A stretch of DNA of 19,673 nt. Origin: Farysia itapuensis. Taxonomy: Eukaryota > Basidiomycota > Ustilaginomycetes > Ustilaginales > Ustilaginaceae. The DNA lies in the NCBI GenBank assembly GCA_023212645.1, contig JALBYC010000052.1, positions 1 to 19,673 on the forward strand. The letters run 5' to 3'. A model generated the notes under the pieces. It was not told where the DNA came from. It saw only the letters and a list, made by a program, of their open reading frames with translations, and did not search any database. Position numbers and translations under genes: made by a program. Shown here in pieces: positions 1-7,855 of the stretch. Position 1 is the first letter of the stretch; each line of letters begins with the position of its first letter.

Positions 1-118
1 ATATCCTGTCCTGATAGTCACATCCCTTGGTTAATTCATCTACATTCAACCCAATTCTCAGTGACTCTAACAGCATGCGTACGTGCGTTGCATGCGTTTT
101 GGTGTGAGTCTTGTGCAG
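1..118. other. 3' flank of the SFT2-like gene
   Basis: This short edge lies downstream of the SFT2-like stop codon. The only notable pattern is GCATGCG repeated 18 bp apart (74-80 and 89-97 region) with TACGTGCG between. No gene is visible; any neighbour lies outside the window. Confidence 0.3.
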
Positions 119-736
119 TCAGATAGGCAGCAAGGAAGCTCCTCCACGCAGCAGCATGCTTCCGCCGTACCGCAACGTCGTTGTTCCACCGGGGAAGTAA
201 GCTGCCAGGTATGTGAGCAGAGCACCGACTTGAATAACGGCAAAGATTACTGTGGGGAGCATCTTTCTTGGACCAACGGCAAAGTAGATGGTCAAGCCAA
301 GTGAGGAAAAGTAAGCAAGCGAGAAAGGTAGCCTCTCTTTGCTGCAGATATGCTTTAGATGTGCCAAAGGACCTGAAAGAATCGAGAATCCGACCATGAA
401 GAGCATGCTGCCTAACGAGAAGGCCAGAGCAAACTTTTGTGGACGCAAGGCAAGGATGGGAGGCGACAGAAAGATGAAGCTGAAGAGGAAGCAGACCGCT
501 GCACCCGCTAGACATGCTAAAAATCCAAGGAAGCGCTCCCATCTGCTCAGACTGAGATAGGCCTCCTCTTCATTCGTTCGCTCATTGGAACGTAATGGCA
601 CATAGCCCGAGATACTGTTCGTAATCGTGGAAAGGTAGCTGGTTGCGCCCGTGTTTGTCTGCGGCCTCGAGTCGTCCGTTCGCCCTTGTGCCCATCTGAA
701 GCCAGACAGCTCAGACCGATAATTTGATTCGGCCAT
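119..736 (-). CDS. SFT2: SFT2-family vesicle transport membrane protein
   Basis: The single-exon gene encodes 205 residues, close to the usual length of the Got1/Sft2 family. A polar N-terminal half (residues 1-65) is followed by four hydrophobic helices at about 69-95, 102-122, 137-155 and 160-182. Short polar loops separate them, and a Gly-rich tail (RYGGSMLLRGG) follows. The SPP motif after helix 1 and the FPGG motif after helix 4 fit Sft2. In yeast, Sft2 is a Golgi tetraspanning protein that helps endosome-derived vesicles fuse with the Golgi; that role is family knowledge. The ATG at 736 is the first in frame and gives a typical cytosolic N-terminus. The gene is divergent from CCT6, with about 220 bp between the two starts. 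I see no introns and no damage. Confidence 0.85.
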   Translation of the reverse strand: MAESNYRSELSGFRWAQGRTDDSRPQTNTGATSYLSTITNSISGYVPLRSNERTNEEEAYLSLSRWERFLGFLACLAGAAVCFLFSFIFLSPPILALRPQKFALAFSLGSMLFMVGFSILSGPLAHLKHICSKERLPFSLAYFSSLGLTIYFAVGPRKMLPTVIFAVIQVGALLTYLAAYFPGGTTTLRYGGSMLLRGGASLLPI

Positions 737-956
737 TGGTATGTCGTTTGTTGCTCACGCTTGTGACTACAGCCGGTGGATGTCAGTGTGTGGAACGCGT
801 GGAGGTGTTTTGTTGGCTCTCGCCCGGGAAACGTTGTAATTTTTTGTGCAGGGCGTGTGTGAGATCCGTGATCCTTCGGTGCACTTCGAAGTTCCAGGCA
901 AGAAGAAAAGGTCCAAAATTACGACCACACCTCTTCCTGTACAACGCACCTACAAG
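737..956. promoter_or_regulatory. Divergent promoter region, SFT2 / CCT6
   Basis: These 220 bp separate the divergent ATGs of the SFT2-like gene and CCT6, so they must hold both promoters and leaders. No clear TATA box is visible. The CCT6 frame stays open upstream from 846 to its ATG at 957 but contains no ATG, so that part is read as 5' leader. Confidence 0.5.
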
Positions 957-2657
957 ATGTCGGCAATAGAGCTGATCAACCCAAGAGCCGAGTCCGTTCG
1001 TCGGACGCAGGCCCTGCAGGTCAACACGGCCGGCGCTATTGGTCTGGCGCAAGTCGTACGATCCAATCTGGGCCCTCGTGGTACCATTAAAATGCTCGTC
1101 GATGGATCTGGAAGTCTCAAGATGACCAAGGATGGCAAGGTGCTGCTCACCGAGATGCAGATTCAGAACCCGACTGCTGCCATGATTGCACGAACAGCTG
1201 TCGCCCAGGACGAACAGTGCGGAGACGGAACTACCTCGGTTGTCTTGCTTGTTGGTGAGCTGCTCAAACAGGCGGAACGATACATTCAGGAAGGTGTTCA
1301 CCCACGCGTCATCAGCGAGGGCTTCGATGCTGCTAAAACAGGCGCGCTCAAATTCCTCGAGGAGTTCAAGCAGAGTCCCGAGATGGACCGGGCAACACTC
1401 ATCTCGGTAGCCAGCACCTCGGTCTCAACCAAATTGCATCCCAAGCTGGCAACGCAACTGGCCGCAGACATTGTCGATGCCGTTGTCGCAGTCAAACCCG
1501 CCAGCACAACGGCAATCGAAGTCCCCGCACCGAAAGCCGACGGTAGCAGTGAGAGCATCTCGGAGTGGAACATCAAAGACCCCATCGACCTGCATATGGT
1601 CGAGATCATGAAGATGCAGCACAAGACCGAGACCGACACTCAGCTCGTTCGTGGACTTGTGATGGACCATGGAGCAAGGCACGCTGACATGCCTAAGCGC
1701 GTCGAAAATGCCTTTGTCCTCACACTCAACGTATCGCTCGAGTACGAAAAGACCGAGGTCAACTCCGGATTCTTCTACTCTTCTGCCGATCAACGTGAAA
1801 AGCTGGTGGAGAGCGAGCGCCGATTCGTTGACGCCAAGCTCAAGAAGATCGTCGAGCTGAAGCAGGCCGTCTGTGACGCCCCAACCGAAGGTTCCAACGA
1901 GAAGAAGAAAAATTTTGTCATCTTTAATCAAAAGGGCATTGATCCCATGTCGCTCGACATTCTGGCCAAGAACGGCATCCTTGCTCTGCGACGTGCCAAG
2001 AGGAGAAACATGGAGAGACTGCAGCTGTGCTGCGGTGGTACTGCGCAGAACTCGGTGGACGATTTAACCCCAGATGTACTGGGTTATGCCGGACTCGTCT
2101 ACGAACACACTCTTGGCGAAGAGAAATACACCTTTGTCGAGGAGTGCAAAGATCCCAAGTCTGTCACAATTTTGATCAAGGGCCCCAACGCGCACACAAT
2201 GACACAAATTCAAGACGCCGTACGAGACGGTCTTCGTTCAGTCAAGAACGCTATCGAGGACACGACACTCATTGCGGGTGGTGGTGCATTCGAGATTTCA
2301 GCTGCTCATTACCTCGTCAACGAGGTCAAGAAGTCGGCTAAAGGTCGGGTCAAATTGGGTGTGCAAGCGTTTGCTGATGCCATGCTAGTGATCCCCAAGA
2401 CACTGGCGTCCAACTCTGGCTTCGACGTTCAAGACTGCATCGTTTCGCTTCAAGATGAAGCTGCCGAGGGCAACATTGTCGGCTTGGACGTGCAGACTGG
2501 CGAGCCAATGGACCCAATTGCTTCAGGCGTGTGGGACAACTATCGCGTCAAGAGACACATGCTCCACAGCAGCGCCGTCATTGCATCCAACCTGCTTTCC
2601 GTCGATGAAATTCTTCGAGCCGGCAGGAGCTCGCTCAAGGAAGGCCCACAAGGCTAG
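957..2657 (+). CDS. CCT6: T-complex protein 1 subunit zeta (CCT6)
   Basis: The intron-free gene encodes 566 residues of a group II chaperonin subunit. It is one of eight paralogous subunits of the cytosolic TRiC/CCT ring, which folds actin, tubulin and other clients with ATP. The N-terminal block carries the nucleotide-binding signatures SNLGPRG (37-42 region), KDG (58-60) and GDGTT (89-93). The C-terminal equatorial domain has GGGAFE (441-446) and a [11 protein letters not shown] segment. The start [12 protein letters not shown] matches the zeta subunit and is the first ATG in the frame. The protein is some 20-30 residues longer than usual for CCT6. The surplus is a Ser/Pro/Ala-rich stretch at about residues 180-205, just before the conserved IDLHMVEIM segment. 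The gene converges on the mitochondrial carrier gene, with 114 bp between the stops. Confidence 0.95.
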   Translation: MSAIELINPRAESVRRTQALQVNTAGAIGLAQVVRSNLGPRGTIKMLVDGSGSLKMTKDGKVLLTEMQIQNPTAAMIARTAVAQDEQCGDGTTSVVLLVGELLKQAERYIQEGVHPRVISEGFDAAKTGALKFLEEFKQSPEMDRATLISVASTSVSTKLHPKLATQLAADIVDAVVAVKPASTTAIEVPAPKADGSSESISEWNIKDPIDLHMVEIMKMQHKTETDTQLVRGLVMDHGARHADMPKRVENAFVLTLNVSLEYEKTEVNSGFFYSSADQREKLVESERRFVDAKLKKIVELKQAVCDAPTEGSNEKKKNFVIFNQKGIDPMSLDILAKNGILALRRAKRRNMERLQLCCGGTAQNSVDDLTPDVLGYAGLVYEHTLGEEKYTFVEECKDPKSVTILIKGPNAHTMTQIQDAVRDGLRSVKNAIEDTTLIAGGGAFEISAAHYLVNEVKKSAKGRVKLGVQAFADAMLVIPKTLASNSGFDVQDCIVSLQDEAAEGNIVGLDVQTGEPMDPIASGVWDNYRVKRHMLHSSAVIASNLLSVDEILRAGRSSLKEGPQG

Positions 2658-2771
2658 ATAGCTCGCACACAGCAATGCGTCAGGCAATGGATGTCAGTAT
2701 GCAATTCTATCTGTAACAAATGAGGAGCAAGGGTCAAACGCCCGTGTGCAAATAAGAGATTTGTGAGATGG

Positions 2772-4127
2772 CTAGTGCTTTTTCTCTGTGTCGTCGTGTG
2801 AGGTAAGATGGAGAGCGTCCATGTGATCTTCGAGGAAGCTTTTTACGGCCTCGTAGGTGAGGAAGCTGGTTCCAATGCTGGGTGCTACTTTGAGCAGATT
2901 GGGAAGCAAGCCTCTGTACAGGCCAGTAACGCCTTCTGCTCGCACTATATTCTTGATGCAGTCGATCGCGTTCTTATCGTGATAGCCGAGTTTACTGTCC
3001 TTCATACCAGCGACCTGCATGCGTCGTCGTAGCACATCCAGAGGATAGGTAAATGTCTGTGAGATGGATCCAGCAACCGCTCCACACGCAAGCTTGATCA
3101 GCGCAGAAGGCTCGGACCCATCCGTCGGCATCATTCGCGCTCGGGCTGCTTCGTAAAAGTAGAAGTTGAGCGCTACGTAAGGTGCCACGCCGACACTGGT
3201 AGGAATGCAACCGCGGTACAAACCACGAAGGCCGCCTTCTTCTGCGTATACCTTTTTTGTCATTTCCAGGATGCCGGGAACTGCCTTTTGTTTCTTAGCG
3301 ATCTGTGCTCGTAGCGCTTCAGGAGATATTGCAGAAGGGGCTGCCTTGATAGCGGCAGTGGCTATACCGGTCTGAGCTGCGGCCGCTTCAGTAGCTTCAG
3401 AATACATGCTGGCACTTGCGATACTGATCCGTGAGCGTACCAGGTCAAGCGGATAGGTGGACACTACGGATGCAATACCGGCAAGCGCACCAGCAGATAG
3501 CTTTTGAACAACGTCGAGCTCGCCATCCACCGAGTGCTCCTGTAGCCACGTCTTGATCAGCTCGTAGGTTGAGAACTGCACTGCCGAGTAGGGCGCTATG
3601 CGCAAGCAGTTGATGCCGTTGCCGCGCATAAAGCCTGCGAAGCCTTCTTCTCTCCACATCTTGCTCAGACCGGTCCAGACACCAGAGTACGCTTTTTTGC
3701 CCTTCTTGGCTGCGTTGCTTGCGGACTGCTGCGGCTGGACTTGCATAATGATCTTGAGTCGTTCGAGCGGGGACACGACCGTTCTCGAAGTGGCTCCTGC
3801 GGCACCTCCCGCGACAAAATAGGTGACGAGGAAGGCCATGTGAGTTCCATGATGAGCGTGATGAGAGGATGCAGAGCGCTCTACGTCCTCATCTTCGTCT
3901 GTGACAGACTCAGAAGAAGGTGACGGAAGCGACGATGACGTTGCTGTCGACATGCTAGGGGTGCTGCCTACAGCGCTTTGAAACGTGAAAGAGACCACCT
4001 TGACAGCTTGATCCAGAGAGGAAGAAGCTGATGACAAGCTGTCGAGGAACGAGTCTAGTGTTGATGCTGAGGTTGACGCCAGGTCAGACCGAGTCAAGCC
4101 CGCTGATATTGACTCGGTGAGAGACAT
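2772..4127 (-). CDS. Mitochondrial carrier family protein, YPR011C-like
   Basis: The single exon encodes 451 residues with the three-fold repeat of the SLC25 mitochondrial carriers. The signature motifs are PLERLK (120-125), PLDLVR (226-231) and PLDVLR (362-367), each followed by an EG...G...RG segment (about 160-170, 296-306, 397-406). The stretch AGATSRTVVSPLERLK with RGNGINCLRIAPYSAVQF most resembles yeast Ypr011c, an adenosine phosphosulfate transporter, and the related SLC25A42/ADNT1 group, so an adenine-nucleotide-type substrate in the inner membrane is likely. Exact substrate assignment is inference. Two features are unusual: a Ser-rich, partly acidic N-terminal extension of about 96 residues, and an Ala-rich loop insertion (about 236-285) between repeat halves. 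Met97, immediately before the first helix, is an alternative start (position 3839). Confidence 0.85.
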   Translation of the reverse strand: MSLTESISAGLTRSDLASTSASTLDSFLDSLSSASSSLDQAVKVVSFTFQSAVGSTPSMSTATSSSLPSPSSESVTDEDEDVERSASSHHAHHGTHMAFLVTYFVAGGAAGATSRTVVSPLERLKIIMQVQPQQSASNAAKKGKKAYSGVWTGLSKMWREEGFAGFMRGNGINCLRIAPYSAVQFSTYELIKTWLQEHSVDGELDVVQKLSAGALAGIASVVSTYPLDLVRSRISIASASMYSEATEAAAAQTGIATAAIKAAPSAISPEALRAQIAKKQKAVPGILEMTKKVYAEEGGLRGLYRGCIPTSVGVAPYVALNFYFYEAARARMMPTDGSEPSALIKLACGAVAGSISQTFTYPLDVLRRRMQVAGMKDSKLGYHDKNAIDCIKNIVRAEGVTGLYRGLLPNLLKVAPSIGTSFLTYEAVKSFLEDHMDALHLTSHDDTEKKH

Positions 4128-4736
4128 CTCGAAAGTCCAGCGTATTGGTCGAGTCTAGAAGCGAAGAAGCTCTCTGAAGCAACAGGCATTGCACTGTAAG
4201 CTACGACTCTGATTCCGATACTGTGTTCCGTTTTCAGCTTTCCGTTTCCCTTACAGCATCTGACCGAGCGACTCGGGGGTGGGTGTGTGTGGGGTAAGGC
4301 AGCTCGTAACCGGAGCTGTTTGGTAGGGTCGCACGCTTGATTAACCGGAAACGGGTGCTGAAAGCGGTCAGTCCCGATTCGGTAGATTCACTTCACCGTT
4401 CTGCTCCGAGATGTTAGATCTGGTTCTTAGAAAAAGCGCGGCTAGCTTTGGTGATAACGAGTAGCGACTTAGTGAGACCGGCAGCGCACACACATACAAG
4501 ACGGACATGAAATCATTGGCATTTTGATAGTATGAGGTGAATGCCGAGCCTCTTGCGTCGATGGCAGCTTGATGGTCTTTTCCAGCTTATCAACGAGAGT
4601 ACAAGGGTAGGGAAAATGTATGTGAAGATGTGTCGCAACGACGAAGCAATTGACCAGATTGCACGTGTCGTCACAGTGTGTTTTGTGTGCAAAAGTACAA
4701 GATGATGGAGACGAAGGCGCGAGAGAGAGACAACCA
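4128..4736. promoter_or_regulatory. Intergenic: carrier promoter and RPL21 3' flank
   Basis: No gene is visible in these 609 bp. The left part should hold the promoter of the carrier gene (ATG at 4127) and the right part the 3' UTR of RPL21. There are small motifs only: an interrupted palindrome CCGAG-cga-CTCGG at 4264-4276, a GT-rich run around 4280-4295, and the 8-bp direct repeat TAACCGGA at 4307-4314 and 4342-4349. The first copy sits inside the inverted repeat AGCTC/GAGCT (4301-4317). A CACGTG occurs at 4662-4667. I found no tRNA or other RNA gene. Confidence 0.4.
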
Positions 4737-5596
4737 TTAGATGTAGGTGTCGTAGGCAATTGGTGCAAGCGTCTCGGGCGTGTTGTTCTTGAGCGAGATG
4801 GTGTGCGAGGTGCGGGGAGCAGTCGGAAGTCGCTTCAGCTGGACACGCTCGCCCTTGGCCTTGGCCTCCTTCTTGAGCTCAGCGTTGCGCTTGACTCGCT
4901 GCAGGAAGTCATCACGGCACTTGGAGTGTCGGACGTGCTCGATGCGGACGTTGACACGCTTCTCGATGTAGCGGTTGCCGACAACCTTGTGGATGATGAC
5001 ACCGACGGCTCGGGGGGCGACGTTGAAGACAACACCGGTGCGGCCGTGGTAGTACTTGTGGGGCATGCCCTTCTGCTCAGCCGAGTTAGCGACAATGTCA
5101 ACAATGTCACCAGTGTGGAAAGGTCGCAGGTAGGTCGAGAGCTTGATAGGACCGTGCTGACGGAACTTCCTCGCGAAGAGGTGGCGGGTGCGGGCCCTGT
5201 AACCAAATGAGTGCTGTAGAAGATAAGGCAAATGTCAGTATGAAGGATTCGGACTGCAGGACACATATGGAAAGCAGCATCAAAGACGAGAGCGCAGGCG
5301 CCACTTGTAGACTTGTTATAGATTTGTCGAACGCCTTGCTGAACTCGCTTTTCACTGACAAGCCGATCATCAGAGGATGCAGACTGCTTGTGTTGGTGCT
5401 GAGCAGGCGATGGTGTGTCGAAGATTGTGTTGACAAGCGCGAAAGCACGTTTGATGGTGGTGTGCTGAACATCGACGCCTCTTTCGACCCGACATCGGTG
5501 GTGTGTGTCGTCGATTGCTCGTGAAGATGCGCGGCGCTCTCATTGCGATGATGCTGCTCCGATGGGTCCGTCTGTTGCGATCATACTTACAGGCAT
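4737..5596 (-). CDS. RPL21: 60S ribosomal protein eL21 (two exons)
   Basis: The joined protein is 160 residues, exactly the length of yeast Rpl21. Exon 1 codes only Met-Pro (5591-5596). A 377-nt intron (5214-5590) opens with GTAAGTATGA and closes with CTACAG. Exon 2 (4737-5213) starts [10 protein letters not shown], so the mature start reads [12 protein letters not shown], matching the family's M-x-x-S-x-GYR-RTR start. Conserved blocks include GDIVDI, QKGMPHK(Y/F)YHG(R/K)[10 protein letters not shown] and the C-terminal [11 protein letters not shown]. The protein is a structural part of the 60S subunit. The two-codon first exon was placed from the splice sites and the family N-terminus. The gene is divergent from RPS9, which suggests joint control of one large- and one small-subunit protein. 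Confidence 0.95.
5214..5590 (-). other. RPL21 intron 1
   Basis: The intron has a near-perfect donor GTAAGTATGA directly after codon 2 and a pyrimidine-rich CTTATCTTCTACAG acceptor. At 377 nt it is far longer than the 65-75 nt introns of LSM7 and eIF2-gamma in this window. This is common for ribosomal protein genes. No clear snoRNA was found inside it. Confidence 0.9.
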
Positions 5597-5878
5597 TGTG
5601 ACTTAGTGATCTCTTGAGGGTGGTTGATGGCAGGAAGGATCAGTCGTGCCGGCAGAGCAGTTTGGCGCAGGCTTCCAAACTTGACGAGTAGTTCAAATCG
5701 ACGAATCCAAATCGACCTTAGAATTTGTTAATTCAAATTTTTCGGCCGATCATCAGTTGTTGTGCCAGCATCACGTGCTGGATTCCAAAAAGCTGCAAAT
5801 AAGGCCCAAGCTGTGTCGGCAGTAGTGTCTCGATTCGACATTGGAACTTCTCTCCTTCTCCTGCAAATCACCATCAAG
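5597..5878. promoter_or_regulatory. Shared divergent promoter of RPL21 and RPS9
   Basis: The stretch between the RPL21 ATG and the RPS9 5'-leader intron must serve both ribosomal protein genes. The visible elements are listed here. CAAATCGAC occurs as a direct repeat at 5694-5702 and 5708-5716. An AT-rich inverted repeat AATTTG-ttaatt-CAAATT spans 5722-5739. CCAGCA-tcacg-TGCTGG spans 5765-5781 and carries TCACGTG, a match to the bHLH factor Cbf1. A pyrimidine tract CTTCTCTCCTTCTCCT at 5847-5862 is typical of ribosomal protein transcription starts and probably marks the RPS9 start. The assignment to factors is inference. Confidence 0.6.
5765..5781. promoter_or_regulatory. Palindromic CACGTG (Cbf1/bHLH-like) site
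   Basis: The arms CCAGCA and TGCTGG are perfect inverted repeats around TCACG. The E-box CACGTG lies at 5772-5777 within a TCACGTG context. The site lies between two ribosomal protein genes, about 170 bp upstream of the RPL21 ATG and about 70-80 bp before the pyrimidine tract on the RPS9 side. Cbf1 is known to act at ribosomal protein genes in some fungi such as Candida. Confidence 0.45.
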
Positions 5879-6305
5879 GTAAGTGCTACAGCGTGCTCTG
5901 CTCGACGGCCTCGATCAACATGCACATCGCCATACAGAGATGATACCGACACGACACAACACCGTTCGGTATCGATGATGTCTGAGAAGCAGGTCGTTTG
6001 ACCATGACAGTTTCATGGTCACATCATTTTACCAGACTAGACAAGGAGGCGCGCTCGCCCCTGGTTCAATGACGTCTTGGATCTCTACACGCTTCCCGGT
6101 AGGATGTGTCTTTCTACCCAAGCGTCTGTGCCTCGGTCACCTCTCCTAGAGATTGGGACTGGGATGAGGACGTAGATCGACTTTCCCTGCGAGAATGCTG
6201 GCACATTGGGTGACTTGATCGAGGCAACGTAGCAGAGCTATGACCCTCGCAAGATGATACCTGGCATACTAATGCCCGCCCCCTTGACTTGATCTTGTTT
6301 TGCAG
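5879..6305 (+). other. RPS9 5'-leader intron
   Basis: The donor CAAG|GTAAGTGC lies at 5879, the branch-like TACTAAT at 6267-6273, and the acceptor TTTTGCAG ends at 6305, just 5 nt before the RPS9 ATG. The protein start [10 protein letters not shown] is complete without any upstream coding exon, so this 427-nt intron lies wholly in the leader. The intron holds two perfect hairpins (5941-5974 and 5999-6021). Confidence 0.8.
5941..6021 (+). promoter_or_regulatory. Two tandem hairpins in RPS9 leader intron
   Basis: Hairpin 1 pairs GATACCG (5942-5948) with CGGTATC (5967-5973) around an 18-nt loop, with a possible extra T-G pair. Hairpin 2 pairs TGACCATGA (5999-6007) with TCATGGTCA (6013-6021) around the loop CAGTT. 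Both stems are perfect. Their position inside a ribosomal protein intron suggests a splicing-control or intron-stability role, which is inference. Confidence 0.45.
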
Positions 6306-6310
6306 ACAAT

Positions 6311-6898
6311 ATGCCGCGTGCTCCCAGAAAGCAGTCCAAGACCGCCAAGGTTCCCCGCCGACCGTTCGAGTCCGCCCGACTTGACAGCGAGCTGAAGCTC
6401 GCTGGTGAGTACGGTCTCCGCAACAAGCGAGAGATCTGGCGAATTGCCTTGACTCTCTCCAAGATCCGACGAGCTGCCCGAGAGCTGCTCAAGCTCGACG
6501 ACAAGGACCCCAAGCGTCTCTTTGAGGGTAACGCCATTATCCGACGATTGGTGCGAATCGGTGTGCTCGACGAGACCCGCATGCGTCTCGATTACGTGCT
6601 CGCCCTCAAGATCGAGGACTTCTTGGAGCGACGTCTGCAGACCCAGGTCTTCAAGTCCGGCCTCGCCAAGTCCATCCACCACGCCCGAGTCCTCATCGTC
6701 CAGCGACACATCCGCGTCGGCAAGCAGATTGTCAACGTGCCTTCCTTCGTCGTCCGACTTGACTCGCAGAAGCACATTGACTTCTCGCTCACCTCTCCCT
6801 ACGGTGGTGCCCGAGCTGGCCGTGTCAAGCGCAAGCGTGCCCGTGCCGCTGCCGAAGCTGCTGGCGGCGGAGACGGCGGCGAGGAGGAGGAGGAGTAA
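6311..6898 (+). CDS. RPS9: 40S ribosomal protein uS4 (S9)
   Basis: The coding region is one exon of 195 residues, the normal length for eukaryotic S9. The N-terminus [20 protein letters not shown] matches the family, followed by [14 protein letters not shown], the [10 protein letters not shown] block, and the S4 RNA-binding domain (about 107-160). That domain includes [25 protein letters not shown], seen in part around residues 115-140. An [21 protein letters not shown] segment and an acidic tail of five Glu end the protein. uS4 binds 18S rRNA early in 40S assembly and shapes the mRNA entry channel. The ATG at 6311 lies 5 nt after the leader intron's acceptor. The gene is divergent from RPL21 and ends 172 bp from the convergent REX1-B-like gene. 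Confidence 0.96.
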   Translation: MPRAPRKQSKTAKVPRRPFESARLDSELKLAGEYGLRNKREIWRIALTLSKIRRAARELLKLDDKDPKRLFEGNAIIRRLVRIGVLDETRMRLDYVLALKIEDFLERRLQTQVFKSGLAKSIHHARVLIVQRHIRVGKQIVNVPSFVVRLDSQKHIDFSLTSPYGGARAGRVKRKRARAAAEAAGGGDGGEEEEE

Positions 6899-7070
6899 TG
6901 CTTCTCAACCCCATCATCATCGTCCTTTCAACCTTTTGCAGCCAGACACGGAGTACTGGCTTCCTCGCATGTACTATTTCCTCACACTCACACACACACA
7001 AAAGCCCTACGCAAACACTTTGCGCACCATACAATCATAGGCATATGTTCTCTTTTATTCCTCGTGTGTG

Positions 7071-7700
7071 TCATGCATCTGCCGTGAGATCTGCTGTTTC
7101 CGCGGCAACTTCCTGCATCAGCTCGCCCAAAGCCGACCTTGTATTCAGGATTTCTGTTTGGAGACGATTGATGTCGGCTGTCGTGTCAATTGGGCTTTGG
7201 GCTGCGGTGCGGCGGAGCTGGTCTCGCTGGACGATGGATCTGAGCAGTGTATTTTCATGATTCTGTATCGAGTCTGTGAGTATAGCCAGGTGAGGGTGGG
7301 ACGAATGGCGCAGTTCGAGCTGGATACTACGTAAACGATGGGAGCATTCGATGAGGCCTTGTGTTGTGATTTGGAGTATTTGGGCCAGCAAATCTTCTGA
7401 AATTGGTGCTGAGCCGGTTGCACTACTGTGTGCGGCGTCGGCAGCGCAGCCTCGGCCGGTGCTGGTGCCGTTCTCGGGGAGTGGTTCAGCCGTAGCTGTG
7501 CCGTTGGTGGGGGAGAAGAAGATGGAGAAGGCATCGTCGTATTCGCGCCATAGCGCCACGCGCCGCTCTTGAACCTCCTTGACTGCTTTCAGCAGCTCCA
7601 ATGGCGTGGACGCCGGCGGCATACCTGCCGTCGATGTTGGTTCTGGCATTCGCTGTGTCGTAAGGTGGTAGCGGCACTTCAAGCAGCTGTCTACAGTCAT
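7071..7700 (-). CDS. Probable REX1-B domain protein
   Basis: The open frame codes for 209 residues in one exon. It is predicted to be mostly helical and soluble: helices at about 33-62, 101-131, 136-166 and 174-204, with a low-complexity Gly/Ser/Ala linker (63-100). The pattern LLKAVKEVQERRVALWREYDDAF, then a helix with I-IT-GLIECSHRLRSI, then HLAILTDSIQNHENTLLRSIVQRDQL, resembles the REX1-B DNA-repair domain of Chlamydomonas REX1-B and human REX1BD. That match is from memory of the pattern and needs a profile search. REX1-B was found through a UV-excision-repair mutant; its biochemical role is unknown. The start may be Met1 (7700) or Met18 (position 7649), where conservation begins to be plausible. 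The gene is divergent from LSM7 with 155 bp between starts. Confidence 0.6.
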   Translation of the reverse strand: MTVDSCLKCRYHLTTQRMPEPTSTAGMPPASTPLELLKAVKEVQERRVALWREYDDAFSIFFSPTNGTATAEPLPENGTSTGRGCAADAAHSSATGSAPISEDLLAQILQITTQGLIECSHRLRSIQLELRHSSHPHLAILTDSIQNHENTLLRSIVQRDQLRRTAAQSPIDTTADINRLQTEILNTRSALGELMQEVAAETADLTADA

Positions 7701-7855
7701 GCAGTCACAGTCACAGAGTCTGTCAAAAAATGTTGCGGTTTAACAACGAACTGCGAAATACTTTGACGGAAGTGACGCCTTGGTACTTGGTCGCCAATCC
7801 CCACCTTGCCTTAGCTGCTGAGAGTTACTACGGCTTCCACATACTTCTGCCCAAG
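7701..7855. promoter_or_regulatory. Divergent promoter, REX1-B-like / LSM7
   Basis: These 155 bp contain a tandem TCACAG pair near 7705-7716 and a CCAAT box at 7794-7798, about 60 bp upstream of the LSM7 ATG. No TATA box is evident. Both genes must use this short space. Confidence 0.4.

Noticed and set aside
737..851. CCT6 5'-leader intron from GTATGT (about 739) to TTTGTGCAG (about 851)
   Set aside because: It would need transcription to start inside the opposing SFT2 coding start; no further support is visible.
846..956. N-terminal extension of CCT6 by 37 codons
   Set aside because: The extension has no ATG, while the ATG at 957 gives the family N-terminus.
4128..4736. tRNA gene in the carrier/RPL21 gap
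   Set aside because: GGTCAGTCCCGATTC near 4368 faintly resembles a B box, but no A box or cloverleaf could be drawn.
4650..5210. A 186-residue open frame antisense to RPL21 exon 2
   Set aside because: It overlaps an unmistakable ribosomal protein coding exon and its Val/Asp/Leu-rich composition reflects the opposite strand's codon bias.
5214..5590. Possible box C/D snoRNA in the RPL21 intron (TGATGA-like and CTGA-like boxes on the minus strand)
   Set aside because: The C-like box has C instead of a purine, no terminal stem pairs the ends, and the box spacing is loose. Such short boxes arise by chance.
5935..5985. Possible box C/D snoRNA in the RPS9 intron (GATGATA ... CTGA)
   Set aside because: The C-like box matches poorly, the second box sits almost on top of the D-like box, and the region is better explained by the perfect hairpin GATACCG/CGGTATC.
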